Shown here in pieces: positions 1 through 5,417 of a stretch of 7,623 nt of DNA. A program made the position numbers and the translations under genes. Origin of the DNA: Candidatus Pacearchaeota archaeon (GTDB lineage Archaea > Nanobdellota > Nanobdellia > Pacearchaeales > GW2011-AR1); assembly GCA_016186375.1 (NCBI GenBank), contig JACPLS010000029.1:1-7623 (forward strand). The letters are read 5' to 3'. The notes beneath the pieces are model-generated. The model had not been told where the DNA came from, made no database searches, and saw nothing but the letters and a program-made list of their open reading frames with translations. Within the stretch, counting starts at the first letter, position 1. Each line of letters begins with the position of its first letter.

Positions 1-2
1 AG

Positions 3-122
3 CAATTAACCAAAAAAGAAATAGCAGAAGAAGCATTTTTCTCAGGAGCTATGAGCATGCTTCATACATATATGCTCACCATGAAAGACATTGGTGAGCA
101 CAAAGAAGAAGAAATTTTATAA
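3..122 (+). CDS. C-terminal end of an unidentified protein (5' truncated)
   Basis: An open frame runs in from the left edge for 39 residues and stops at TAA 120-122. The visible tail reads QLTKKEIAEEAFFSG and later MKDIGEHKEEEIL. It looks like one amphipathic helix with a charged end. A turn, then TKKEI, then a small-residue helix is reminiscent of the last helix of carboxymuconolactone decarboxylase/AhpD-like proteins, which commonly carry a T-[KR]-EEI motif there. That resemblance is by eye and weak, and no catalytic cysteine region is inside the window. The other two forward frames are closed early by stops, and the codon pattern (Lys/Glu/Ile rich) matches the neighbouring genes, so I consider it a real gene end. 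The function is not established. Confidence 0.6.
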   Translation, partial: QLTKKEIAEEAFFSGAMSMLHTYMLTMKDIGEHKEEEIL

Positions 123-130
123 TTTATATA

Positions 131-156
131 CTATAAAATAAACGCCCGTTTTATAG
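131..156. repeat. 8-bp perfect inverted repeat after the first gene
   Basis: CTATAAAA (131-138) and TTTTATAG (149-156) are exact reverse complements around a 10-base GC-richer loop. The repeat begins 8 bases after the upstream stop codon. It could be a 3'-end hairpin of the upstream mRNA. However, the left arm is also a good TATA-like element, so the symmetry may partly reflect an archaeal promoter. There is no U-tract after it, so I do not call it a terminator. Confidence 0.45.
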
Positions 157-162
157 CAAATC

Positions 163-213
163 ATGCGCTCTAACAGTTGGACAATTATATCCAAAAGATA
201 AAAGAGCATCACA
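163..213 (+). other. Possible small structured RNA in the spacer before the cupin gene
   Basis: Two nested stems can be drawn. The outer stem pairs ATG..CTCT (163-171, with a 2-base bulge) with AGAGCAT (203-209). The inner stem pairs TTGGA (177-181) with TCCAA (190-194). Unpaired strands of 5 and 8 bases lie between them, and ACA follows at 211-213. The TATA-like stretch at 132-139 lies about 27 bp upstream of base 163, so a transcript could begin at the foot of the outer stem. The layout vaguely recalls an archaeal H/ACA guide RNA, but the upper stem is too short and no kink-turn is visible. It may be chance pairing. Confidence 0.15.
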
Positions 214-224
214 TCACAGTATAA

Positions 225-232
225 TTTAAATA
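225..232 (+). promoter_or_regulatory. TATA-box-like element for the RmlC-like gene
   Basis: TTTAAATA is centred about 26 bp upstream of the ATG at 254. This is the archaeal TBP-box distance from a transcription start, which predicts a leaderless mRNA starting at the initiator codon. No Shine-Dalgarno-like sequence precedes the ATG, which is consistent with that. Confidence 0.55.
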
Positions 233-253
233 TTTATGAATTGTTTAAAATAA

Positions 254-724
254 ATGGTTGAACCTATTAAAAAAGTAATTGAAGGAGTTGTAATATCTCC
301 TCTAAAAAGAATTCCTGATGAAAGGGGAGCAATATATCACATGTTAAGGTCTGATGATCCTGTTTTCAAGCAATTCGGAGAAGTTTATGGTTCATGGGTG
401 CATCCTGGAGCAATAAAAGCATGGCATCTACATAAAACAATGACTTTAAACTATGCTGTCCCTGTCGGAAAGATAAAACTCGTGTTATACGATTCAAGAG
501 AGAATTCACCTTCAAAAGGCGTTTTATTGGAGATTTTCTTAGGAAAAGATAATTACGTTAGAGTTACTGTTCCACCAGGAGTTGTTAATGGATTTAAAGG
601 TCTTGGAGAGCAAGACTCATTAGTAATAAATATCGCCTCTCATTCACATGATCCTGATGAAATTGTAAGAATTGATCCTTTCACAAAAGATATTCCTTAC
701 AGTTGGGATATAAAACACGGATGA
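254..724 (+). CDS. RmlC-like cupin, dTDP-4-dehydrorhamnose 3,5-epimerase family homologue
   Basis: The 156-residue protein has the RmlC layout: an opening strand with DERG (22-25), a cupin core with WHLHK (57-61), the D-SRENSPS-KG turn (80-89), VPPGVVNGF (106-114) and SHDPDE (131-136) before a C-terminal Trp-containing strand. RmlC enzymes epimerise C3 and C5 of dTDP-4-keto-6-deoxyglucose in the cytoplasm. By eye H58 matches the conserved catalytic histidine. Several usual features are altered: the HGF motif is NGF, the YY before DP is SH, and the C-terminal extension of full-length RmlC (about 180 residues) is missing. It may therefore act on another 4-keto sugar, or be a mono-epimerase or isomerase. 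It overlaps the next gene at ATGA, which suggests one mRNA and translational coupling with the RmlD-like reductase. The start at 254 is supported by the TATA spacing. The family call is firm; the substrate is unknown. Confidence 0.82.
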   Translation: MVEPIKKVIEGVVISPLKRIPDERGAIYHMLRSDDPVFKQFGEVYGSWVHPGAIKAWHLHKTMTLNYAVPVGKIKLVLYDSRENSPSKGVLLEIFLGKDNYVRVTVPPGVVNGFKGLGEQDSLVINIASHSHDPDEIVRIDPFTKDIPYSWDIKHG

Positions 725-1629
725 TAAATAATAATCAAACTATGAAAATCTTAATTACAGGAAGTGCGGGATTTGTTGGAAAAAATTTATTTAATTACCT
801 AAAAAAAGAGCATGAAGTTTATGGAATTTCAAGACGTGCTGGAGAGACTACAACCCATCAGTGCGATATAACAAAAAGAGATGATCTTATGCAAGTTTTA
901 AACTTAATTAATCCCGACCTTATCGTCCATAGTGCTGCTTTGACTTTTGTTGATTATTGCCAAGAACACAAGGATGAAACATGGACAACAAATGTTGATG
1001 GAACTCTCAATTTAGTAAAATGGTCATTTCTCAACAAAAAGAAAATAATCTATATCTCAACAGACTACGTTTATGCCGGAGAAAAAGGTAATTATTCTGA
1101 AGAAAGCGAAACAAAACCAGTAAATATTTACGGAGAAACAAAGCTAGCGGCAGAAAAGATAATCTCAATACTTCCCAATTTCTTAATTCTAAGGCCAACT
1201 GTTATTTTTGGCTATGATCCTGGAGGCAGTAATTTTTTTATGCAACTTCTACGGTTAAAGGAAAAAAAAGAATTGAAAAAAATAGTTGATGATCAAATAA
1301 GCAATCCTATTGATGTTCTAGTTCTCTGTGAATATATCAAACTCTCTATAGAGAAGAATATTTCAGGTGTATTTAATGCAACTGGTCCGGAAACAGTAGA
1401 CAGATTTGTATTCGCCAATCTTATAGCATCTATTTTCAATATTGATAATAATTTATTGCAAAAAGTAAAAACATCTGAGCTTGGTCAAAAAGCACTCCGC
1501 CCAATGAACAATGGATCAACCTCCACTAAATTGAGGTCAGTTCTCAATTATAAATGCCCTTCTTTAAGAGAATCTCTTGAAAATCATAAGAAGATTATGG
1601 AAAGCGATAAGATTAAAAACTTAAATTAA
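721..1629 (+). CDS. RmlD-like NAD(P)-dependent sugar-nucleotide reductase/epimerase (extended SDR)
   Basis: The protein is an extended short-chain dehydrogenase. Numbering from the ATG at 721, it has a Rossmann GSAGFVG motif (14-20) after MKILIT, an HSAAL segment (70-74) and ISTDYVYAG (112-120). The catalytic YGETK has Tyr137 and Lys141. An RPTVIFG strand and the DDQISNP stretch follow, the latter typical of RmlD (dTDP-4-dehydrorhamnose reductase) and its relative MAT2B. The length (302 residues) suits the family. The likely role is NAD(P)H-dependent reduction of the 4-keto sugar made or modified by the upstream cupin. No RmlA or RmlB is in view. The start is uncertain: ATG 721 overlaps the upstream stop (ATGA), while ATG 742 begins exactly at the conserved MKILITG. 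I kept 721 because of the coupling geometry. A pyrimidine-rich stretch with T-runs lies directly downstream and could serve as an archaeal-type terminator. Confidence 0.85.
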   Translation: MINNNQTMKILITGSAGFVGKNLFNYLKKEHEVYGISRRAGETTTHQCDITKRDDLMQVLNLINPDLIVHSAALTFVDYCQEHKDETWTTNVDGTLNLVKWSFLNKKKIIYISTDYVYAGEKGNYSEESETKPVNIYGETKLAAEKIISILPNFLILRPTVIFGYDPGGSNFFMQLLRLKEKKELKKIVDDQISNPIDVLVLCEYIKLSIEKNISGVFNATGPETVDRFVFANLIASIFNIDNNLLQKVKTSELGQKALRPMNNGSTSTKLRSVLNYKCPSLRESLENHKKIMESDKIKNLN

Positions 1630-1790
1630 TAATCTTCTATCTTGATCTCTTTAATTCTCTCAATCCTTTCTTCTCTATGCTTTTCTCTTAATTTTCTTAT
1701 ATTTCTTTCGAGTTGATCAACTTTCTCCTCTGAAAGAATTCCAAAATAATCTCTCCAGTCTTTCTTTACAAATATATTTTTAGTGGCCAT
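1626..1790 (-). CDS. Small charged helical protein (54 aa), function unknown
   Basis: On the minus strand an ATG at 1790 opens a 54-codon frame ending with TAA at 1628-1626. The product starts MATKNIFVKKDWRDYFGILS and continues as a highly charged Glu/Lys/Arg helix with hydrophobic residues at intervals (EEKVDQLERNIRKL), likely an amphipathic or short coiled-coil segment. A TATA-like box sits 26 bp upstream of the ATG, the same arrangement as the larger genes here. Its stop overlaps the stop of the convergent RmlD-like gene by 4 bp, and it starts 37 bp after the PfkB gene. The composition recalls antitoxin C-terminal tails or small nucleic-acid-binding proteins, but no toxin partner is adjacent and no DNA-binding fold is evident. 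I judge it real from promoter, composition and compact spacing. Confidence 0.65.
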   Translation of the reverse strand: MATKNIFVKKDWRDYFGILSEEKVDQLERNIRKLREKHREERIERIKEIKIEDY

Positions 1791-1813
1791 ACTGAAATAT
1801 ATAAGTAAGTGTT

Positions 1814-1821
1814 TTTATATA
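1814..1821 (-). promoter_or_regulatory. TATA-box-like element for the 54-aa gene
   Basis: Read on the minus strand, TATATAAA is centred about 27 bp upstream of the ATG at 1790. This predicts a leaderless transcript. It lies between the stop of the PfkB gene and the small gene, so the small gene can be transcribed independently of the upstream minus-strand operon. Confidence 0.55.
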
Positions 1822-1827
1822 TTCCTG

Positions 1828-2742
1828 TTACTGAAGTTTTCTCAAGAGCCCCGTCTTAGCTCCTTTATGCATAAGCACAGAACATGCTTCTTTATGTCCA
1901 AAGCCAAGAGACTCCATAATGTTCTTATCTTTTATTATTCCATAAACAAAACCGGCTGCAAAAGCATCCCCCGCACCCGTCGTATTTACTATCCTCAAAG
2001 CCTTAATCTTTTTTATATAGCGTCTTTTTTCATCAAAGGCGTTAATAGGTCTATGTCCATCTGTTATAACAATAATGCCCTTTACACAACTTAATAATTT
2101 TTTTATAGATTCATTAATAGATAATTTATTTGTTAACAACTCTAATTCTACTTTATTTAAAATAATAATATCAATATTTCTTAATAATCCAGTTAAATTC
2201 TTCAAGCCCTTTTTCGCAAGATAATTACTAATATTTAGCGCAATTCTTATGTTATTTTTCTTTGCATAATTTGAAATATTAACAATTGTTTCAAAGCTTT
2301 TGCCCATCATTGTAGAAATATAAAGCCATTTACACCTAATTCTATCAAAATCAATATCTTTCAATTCCAAATTATCATTATTACCTTTAAATGTTAAAAT
2401 AGTTCTATCCTCATTTGATGGAAGAACAACAGAATATCCTGTATTACCTTTCTTTTTAAAGCCCAAAAATGAAACTCCTTCCTTCTTTAAATCATCTAGA
2501 ATAATCTTCGCATTAATATCTTGTCCTAGAGCTCCAAGAAATCCTGTCTTTAAGCCTAATCTAGAAAAAGCAACTGCGGTGTTAGTACCCCCTCCACCTG
2601 TAAAAATATTAATTTTATCAACGAGTACTTTGTCTCCTAAATGATAACAAATATCTTTATGGTTACCATGATTTCTAATTTCTCTATGAGTCTTAAGAAA
2701 AACATCAATCGTCGCACTACCAATTGTAATTATATCAAACAT
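1828..2742 (-). CDS. PfkB-family carbohydrate/nucleoside kinase
   Basis: The 304-residue protein is a ribokinase-like (PfkB) kinase of normal family length. The N-terminal strand DIITIGSATIDVFL is followed by the glycine-rich signature GGGGTNTAVAFSRLG (49-63) and GALGQD (70-75). The second signature NTTGAGDAFAAGF (253-265) holds the anion hole and the presumed catalytic base Asp259. Such cytoplasmic enzymes move the ATP gamma-phosphate to a sugar hydroxyl. Members act on ribose, fructose, adenosine or other nucleosides, 2-keto-3-deoxygluconate and more, and the sequence alone does not decide. It is the last gene of the close-packed minus-strand set, 14 bp after the hydroxyacid dehydrogenase and with no Shine-Dalgarno sequence. 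A nearby prs gene makes ribose or nucleoside salvage attractive, but the operon partner would equally suit sugar-acid metabolism. Confidence 0.88.
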   Translation of the reverse strand: MFDIITIGSATIDVFLKTHREIRNHGNHKDICYHLGDKVLVDKINIFTGGGGTNTAVAFSRLGLKTGFLGALGQDINAKIILDDLKKEGVSFLGFKKKGNTGYSVVLPSNEDRTILTFKGNNDNLELKDIDFDRIRCKWLYISTMMGKSFETIVNISNYAKKNNIRIALNISNYLAKKGLKNLTGLLRNIDIIILNKVELELLTNKLSINESIKKLLSCVKGIIVITDGHRPINAFDEKRRYIKKIKALRIVNTTGAGDAFAAGFVYGIIKDKNIMESLGFGHKEACSVLMHKGAKTGLLRKLQ

Positions 2743-2756
2743 TTTGAATTATTTTA

Positions 2757-3713
2757 TTATTTATTAACGATATTTTGAGGTTTTCCCTCAATAAATAATT
2801 TTATATTACTTAAAGTATCTTCTAAAGTTTTTTGAAAAGATTCTCTACTATAATATGCGATATGTGGTGTTAAGATTACATGGCCTTTTCTAATCAGTTT
2901 TTTAATAAAATCTGATTTCTGTCCTAATTTCCAAGTCTCTTCACCTTCAATAACATCCAATCCAGCTGCAGAAACAATTCCAGATTCAAGAGATTTGATA
3001 AGAGCTTCGGTATCAACAACTTTTCCTCTTGATGTATTTATCAACACAGAACCTTTTTTCATCTTATTAAAAGCGTCTTCATTAATCAAATGCTCTGTTT
3101 CATTAGTCAGATTTACATGTAATGTAATTATATCAGATTTTTCCAAAAGTTCAGAAAGAGAAACATAGGAGAAATTAAGTTCTTTAGATAAATTATCATT
3201 TTGAATAATGTCATAGGCTATAATATTCATGCCAAATCCTTTCGCTATTCTTATCACTTGTGCGCCTATTCTTCCTGTCCCAATTACTCCCAGATTTTTT
3301 CCATTTAAAGTAAATATATTCAATTTATGCACGTCAATGGAGCGTTTCATTTTTTTTGTATCGAAAAGATTTCTAGCCAGCGCAAGAAGCAAAGCAAATG
3401 TATGTTCAGCAACACTATATTGACTATAGGAAGGCAAATTACTTAATATAATTCCTGCTTTTTTGCATGCCTCTAAATCAATATGATCATATCCTGTAGA
3501 TCTAGTTGCAATATATTTTAAATTAGAAAATTTCTTCAAAATCTCGGTATTTATCTTTGAATAGATAAAAATACATAAAGCATAAATATCCTTTACCTCA
3601 TCTGCCAGTTCAGGTGTAATAAAATCCTTGAAAAAAACAAGTTTATGTCCCTTTAAATTCTTAGAAAAATATTCTTTTTCTTCTTTACCTGTTTCAAAAA
3701 ATGCAATTTTCAT
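2757..3713 (-). CDS. D-2-hydroxyacid dehydrogenase, D-lactate dehydrogenase-like
   Basis: The 318-residue protein has the two-domain D-isomer-specific 2-hydroxyacid dehydrogenase layout. RSTGYDHID (71-79) and YSVAEHTFALLLALAR (99-114) lie in the substrate-binding half. The NAD site is GTGRIG (145-150) with an acidic Asp168 ending strand 2, which favours NAD over NADP. The catalytic set is complete: Arg229 in NTSRG, Glu258 in the GLDVIEGEE stretch and His284 in LTPHIAYY. The HIAYY context and the 29-residue Arg-Glu spacing resemble D-lactate dehydrogenase more than phosphoglycerate dehydrogenase (which usually shows PHIGG), and no regulatory ACT domain follows. Likely reaction: NADH-dependent reduction of pyruvate or another 2-keto acid in the cytoplasm. 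The ATG overlaps the upstream stop as ATGA. A weak GAGGT lies about 12 bases upstream. The exact substrate is inferred. Confidence 0.9.
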   Translation of the reverse strand: MKIAFFETGKEEKEYFSKNLKGHKLVFFKDFITPELADEVKDIYALCIFIYSKINTEILKKFSNLKYIATRSTGYDHIDLEACKKAGIILSNLPSYSQYSVAEHTFALLLALARNLFDTKKMKRSIDVHKLNIFTLNGKNLGVIGTGRIGAQVIRIAKGFGMNIIAYDIIQNDNLSKELNFSYVSLSELLEKSDIITLHVNLTNETEHLINEDAFNKMKKGSVLINTSRGKVVDTEALIKSLESGIVSAAGLDVIEGEETWKLGQKSDFIKKLIRKGHVILTPHIAYYSRESFQKTLEDTLSNIKLFIEGKPQNIVNK

Positions 3714-4018
3714 TTTTTCAAGTTGACCTCTCTTTTCTTTTTAATTTTGCCATATATAAGGCCTATTATAAATCCTATAATGAAATAAATTATTATAGAA
3801 GTAAAAAATATTTTATTAATAATACCATTATGTCCAGAATAAATTCCAAATAAATTATTGACCAAAGTTGTTGGTAAACTTATTATCTGAAAGAAAATTA
3901 AAGATATTTGTGATTTAAATATAAAAAATATAATTATTAAAAATATAGTTAGTAATAAATAAATTAATATAGTTATTAATCCTCCTTTCAACCAATACGG
4001 CCAGTTTTTCCAACTCAT
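3710..4018 (-). CDS. Small membrane protein with WPYWLKGG N-terminus
   Basis: The 102-residue protein is very hydrophobic. A short cytoplasm-like start (MSWKNWPYWLKGG) is followed by a long hydrophobic stretch at about 14-34, a second less certain one at about 38-57, and a third at about 69-90. It ends in a strongly basic tail (KIKKKREVNLKK). By the positive-inside rule the tail should be cytoplasmic. There is no catalytic motif and I cannot name a function. The WPYWLKGG opening followed by membrane spans is, to my knowledge, common in small uncharacterised membrane proteins of DPANN archaea and related tiny-genome groups. It heads the minus-strand operon and overlaps the dehydrogenase start by 4 bp (ATGA), so its expression is probably tied to the dehydrogenase and kinase. 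Confidence 0.72.
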   Translation of the reverse strand: MSWKNWPYWLKGGLITILIYLLLTIFLIIIFFIFKSQISLIFFQIISLPTTLVNNLFGIYSGHNGIINKIFFTSIIIYFIIGFIIGLIYGKIKKKREVNLKK

Positions 4019-4037
4019 TATATATTTTAGTTCCTCT

Positions 4038-4046
4038 TATTATATC
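4038..4046 (-). promoter_or_regulatory. TATA-like element for the membrane-dehydrogenase-kinase operon
   Basis: Read on the minus strand, GATATAATA is centred about 24 bp upstream of the ATG at 4018, again predicting a leaderless start. It lies about 40 bp from the plus-strand prs TATA box, so the two divergent promoters are back to back. Transcription factor binding here could affect both. Confidence 0.4.
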
Positions 4047-4077
4047 TTTCAAAACAAGATACATTTATATACATTCC

Positions 4078-4086
4078 TATATAAAA
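4078..4086 (+). promoter_or_regulatory. TATA-box-like element for prs, deciding its start
   Basis: TATATAAAA is centred 26 bp upstream of the ATG at 4108. It directly abuts an in-frame upstream ATG at 4087, which would then lie in the promoter and not be transcribed. A second similar element, TTTATATA at 4064-4071, is only about 20 bp from the 4087 ATG, so it fits that start less well. Confidence 0.5.
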
Positions 4087-4107
4087 ATGATTAATAAAAA
4101 GAGTAAA

Positions 4108-4983
4108 ATGTCAATGCTTATAGCAAGTTTCCCTGAAACAGAAAAAATAGGAAAAAAAGTAGCTAAATCTCTAAGAGCAAAGCATACAAATATATTTGTA
4201 GAAGACTTCCCAGATTCAGAATTTCATTTAAAGCTCAATAAAAATCCCAAAAATAAAATAGTTATAATAATTAATTCTATTACAAAAGATCCCGATGAAA
4301 AAATTATAGAAACAATCTTAGCTGCGAGTATTGCCAAAGATTATGGAGCCAAGAAGGTTGTTCTTGTTGCGACATATTTCCCTTATTTAAGACAGGACAA
4401 ACACTTCTTAAAATATGACAGCCTTTCTTCAAAACACATAATAAAATTATTTAAAGAGTTTGATGAAATCTATCTTTTGGATCCTCATCTTCATAGAATA
4501 AAATCTCCTAAAGAGATATATTGGAAAGTAAAAAGCATAAGCGCTAATAAACAAATTGGAAGTTTTATAGCTAAGAAATTCAAAGACGATTTCATAATTG
4601 TCGGTCCTGATGAAGAAAGTGCACAATGGAGTTCTGAAATAGCAAGAATTTTGGGAAAAAAGGTTGTAATTTTAAAAAAAGTGAGGAAATCTCCGAGAAA
4701 TATAAAAATAAAAAAACAAGAGTTAGGAGGAATAAAAAATATTATCATAATTGACGATATTATAAGTACTGGAAAGACATTGGTTGGATCACTGAAAATA
4801 GCTAAAGAACAGGGAGCTAAGAATCTTGTTTGTATTGGCATTCACGCTATTCTATCAGAAGGAGCTGATAAAAAGATCAAAAAATACGCAAAATTAATCA
4901 CAACAAATTCTATTCCCAATAGATACTCTCAAATCGACATATCCCCATCAATTGTGGATGCACTAAAGAAATATAATTCTTAA
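4108..4983 (+). CDS. prs: Ribose-phosphate pyrophosphokinase (PRPP synthetase)
   Basis: This enzyme makes PRPP from ribose 5-phosphate and ATP in the cytoplasm, feeding purine, pyrimidine, histidine and other syntheses. Numbering from ATG 4108 (291 residues, the usual archaeal length), it has FPDSEFH (34-40), the ATP-site YFPYLRQDK (90-98) and the DPHLHR segment (125-130). VGPDEES (165-171), a flexible-loop Lys191/Arg193 and the PRPP-binding loop DDIISTGKT (216-224) follow. All key elements are intact. An in-frame ATG at 4087 would add seven residues (MINKKSK). I prefer 4108 because a TATA-like box lies exactly 26 bp upstream of it and the family normally begins near this point. It runs divergently from the dehydrogenase-kinase operon and is followed 55 bp later by a separately promoted MazG-like gene. 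Confidence 0.95.
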   Translation: MSMLIASFPETEKIGKKVAKSLRAKHTNIFVEDFPDSEFHLKLNKNPKNKIVIIINSITKDPDEKIIETILAASIAKDYGAKKVVLVATYFPYLRQDKHFLKYDSLSSKHIIKLFKEFDEIYLLDPHLHRIKSPKEIYWKVKSISANKQIGSFIAKKFKDDFIIVGPDEESAQWSSEIARILGKKVVILKKVRKSPRNIKIKKQELGGIKNIIIIDDIISTGKTLVGSLKIAKEQGAKNLVCIGIHAILSEGADKKIKKYAKLITTNSIPNRYSQIDISPSIVDALKKYNS

Positions 4984-5009
4984 CAAATTAAAATATCTAC
5001 TCGATAACA

Positions 5010-5016
5010 TTTATAA
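5010..5016 (+). promoter_or_regulatory. TATA-box-like element for the MazG-like gene
   Basis: TTTATAA is centred 26 bp upstream of the ATG at 5039. It lies in the 55-bp gap after prs. It implies a leaderless mRNA independent of prs, and no Shine-Dalgarno sequence is present before the ATG. Confidence 0.6.
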
Positions 5017-5038
5017 CCTCTATATTACTCTGTTATTT

Positions 5039-5362
5039 ATGGCAATTGGAATACTTGTCAGAGATAAGATTCCGGAGATAATAAGTAGAGAGGGTAGAAC
5101 TCCTATAACTCACATAGCTAGTGATGATGAATATTGGGAAATTCTTAAGGGAAAGCTTAGAGAAGAAATAGATGAATATTACAATTCAGGTGAAGAGGAG
5201 GATTTTATAGATATTTTGGATGTAATAGATTCTATGACAGAGTTCAAAAAATATAACAAAGGAGAATTAGAAGTATTAAGAAAAAAGAAAGAAGAAGAAA
5301 GAGGTAGTTATTCCAAAAGAGTTATACTTGATGATTTTGACAAGTTAACAAAATTTATGTAA
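5039..5362 (+). CDS. MazG-superfamily house-cleaning NTP pyrophosphatase (COG4997-like)
   Basis: The 107-residue protein matches the compact all-alpha NTP pyrophosphatase type: the LVRDKIPEII opening (6-15), an EE-x-x-E metal-binding helix (Glu42, Glu43, Glu46), then DFIDILDVIDSM (55-66) carrying Asp55 and Asp58. The tail ELEVLRKKKEEERGSYSKR (76-94) is the ERG-type signature of this group. In relatives the second motif is usually ExxD; here it reads DxxD, with Glu54 adjacent. Such enzymes hydrolyse non-canonical or damaged NTPs to NMP and pyrophosphate; the exact nucleotide is unknown. An alternative is a phosphoribosyl-ATP pyrophosphohydrolase-like fold relative, but no histidine genes are in view. 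Its position after prs fits nucleotide metabolism, although it has its own promoter and a terminator-like hairpin 36 bp beyond its stop. Confidence 0.85.
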   Translation: MAIGILVRDKIPEIISREGRTPITHIASDDEYWEILKGKLREEIDEYYNSGEEEDFIDILDVIDSMTEFKKYNKGELEVLRKKKEEERGSYSKRVILDDFDKLTKFM

Positions 5363-5397
5363 TGTGTGCTATTTGTAAAATAAATAAATATTCAATA

Positions 5398-5417
5398 GAG
5401 GGTTTTGAAAAACCCTC
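5398..5417. terminator. Terminator-like GC-rich hairpin after the MazG-like gene
   Basis: GAGGGTTT (5398-5405) and AAACCCTC (5410-5417) form a perfect 8-bp stem with a TGAA tetraloop, in otherwise very AT-rich DNA. CTTT and, a little further on, ATTTT follow on the plus strand, a weak U-tract. The symmetry allows use on either strand. Archaeal termination generally relies on T-runs without a hairpin, so it may instead be an mRNA 3'-end stabiliser. Confidence 0.5.

Noticed and set aside
150..210. Possible tRNA or tRNA remnant in the first spacer
   Set aside because: A 5-bp stem with an 8-base loop is present, but there is no GGTTC-type T loop, no D-arm and no 7-bp acceptor stem.
703..720. TTG at 703 as start of the RmlD-like gene
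   Set aside because: It would add non-conserved residues inside the upstream gene. ATG 721 (ATGA overlap) or 742 (before MKILITG) are better.
1630..1785. Pyrimidine-rich stretch as a dedicated non-coding element
   Set aside because: It is explained as the complement of the Lys/Glu/Arg-rich 54-codon gene, though its T-runs may also help terminate the RmlD-like transcript.
1783..2094. Plus-strand 103-codon open frame
   Set aside because: It lies antisense to the PfkB gene, which has both family signatures. The translation is unlike a protein family and has no promoter.
3229..3423. Plus-strand 64-codon open frame
   Set aside because: It is antisense to the NAD-binding region of the hydroxyacid dehydrogenase and is a shadow of its codons.
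4491..4841. Minus-strand 116-codon hydrophobic open frame
   Set aside because: It is antisense to the conserved PRPP-binding half of prs. The hydrophobicity reflects the complement of Lys/Glu/Ile codons.
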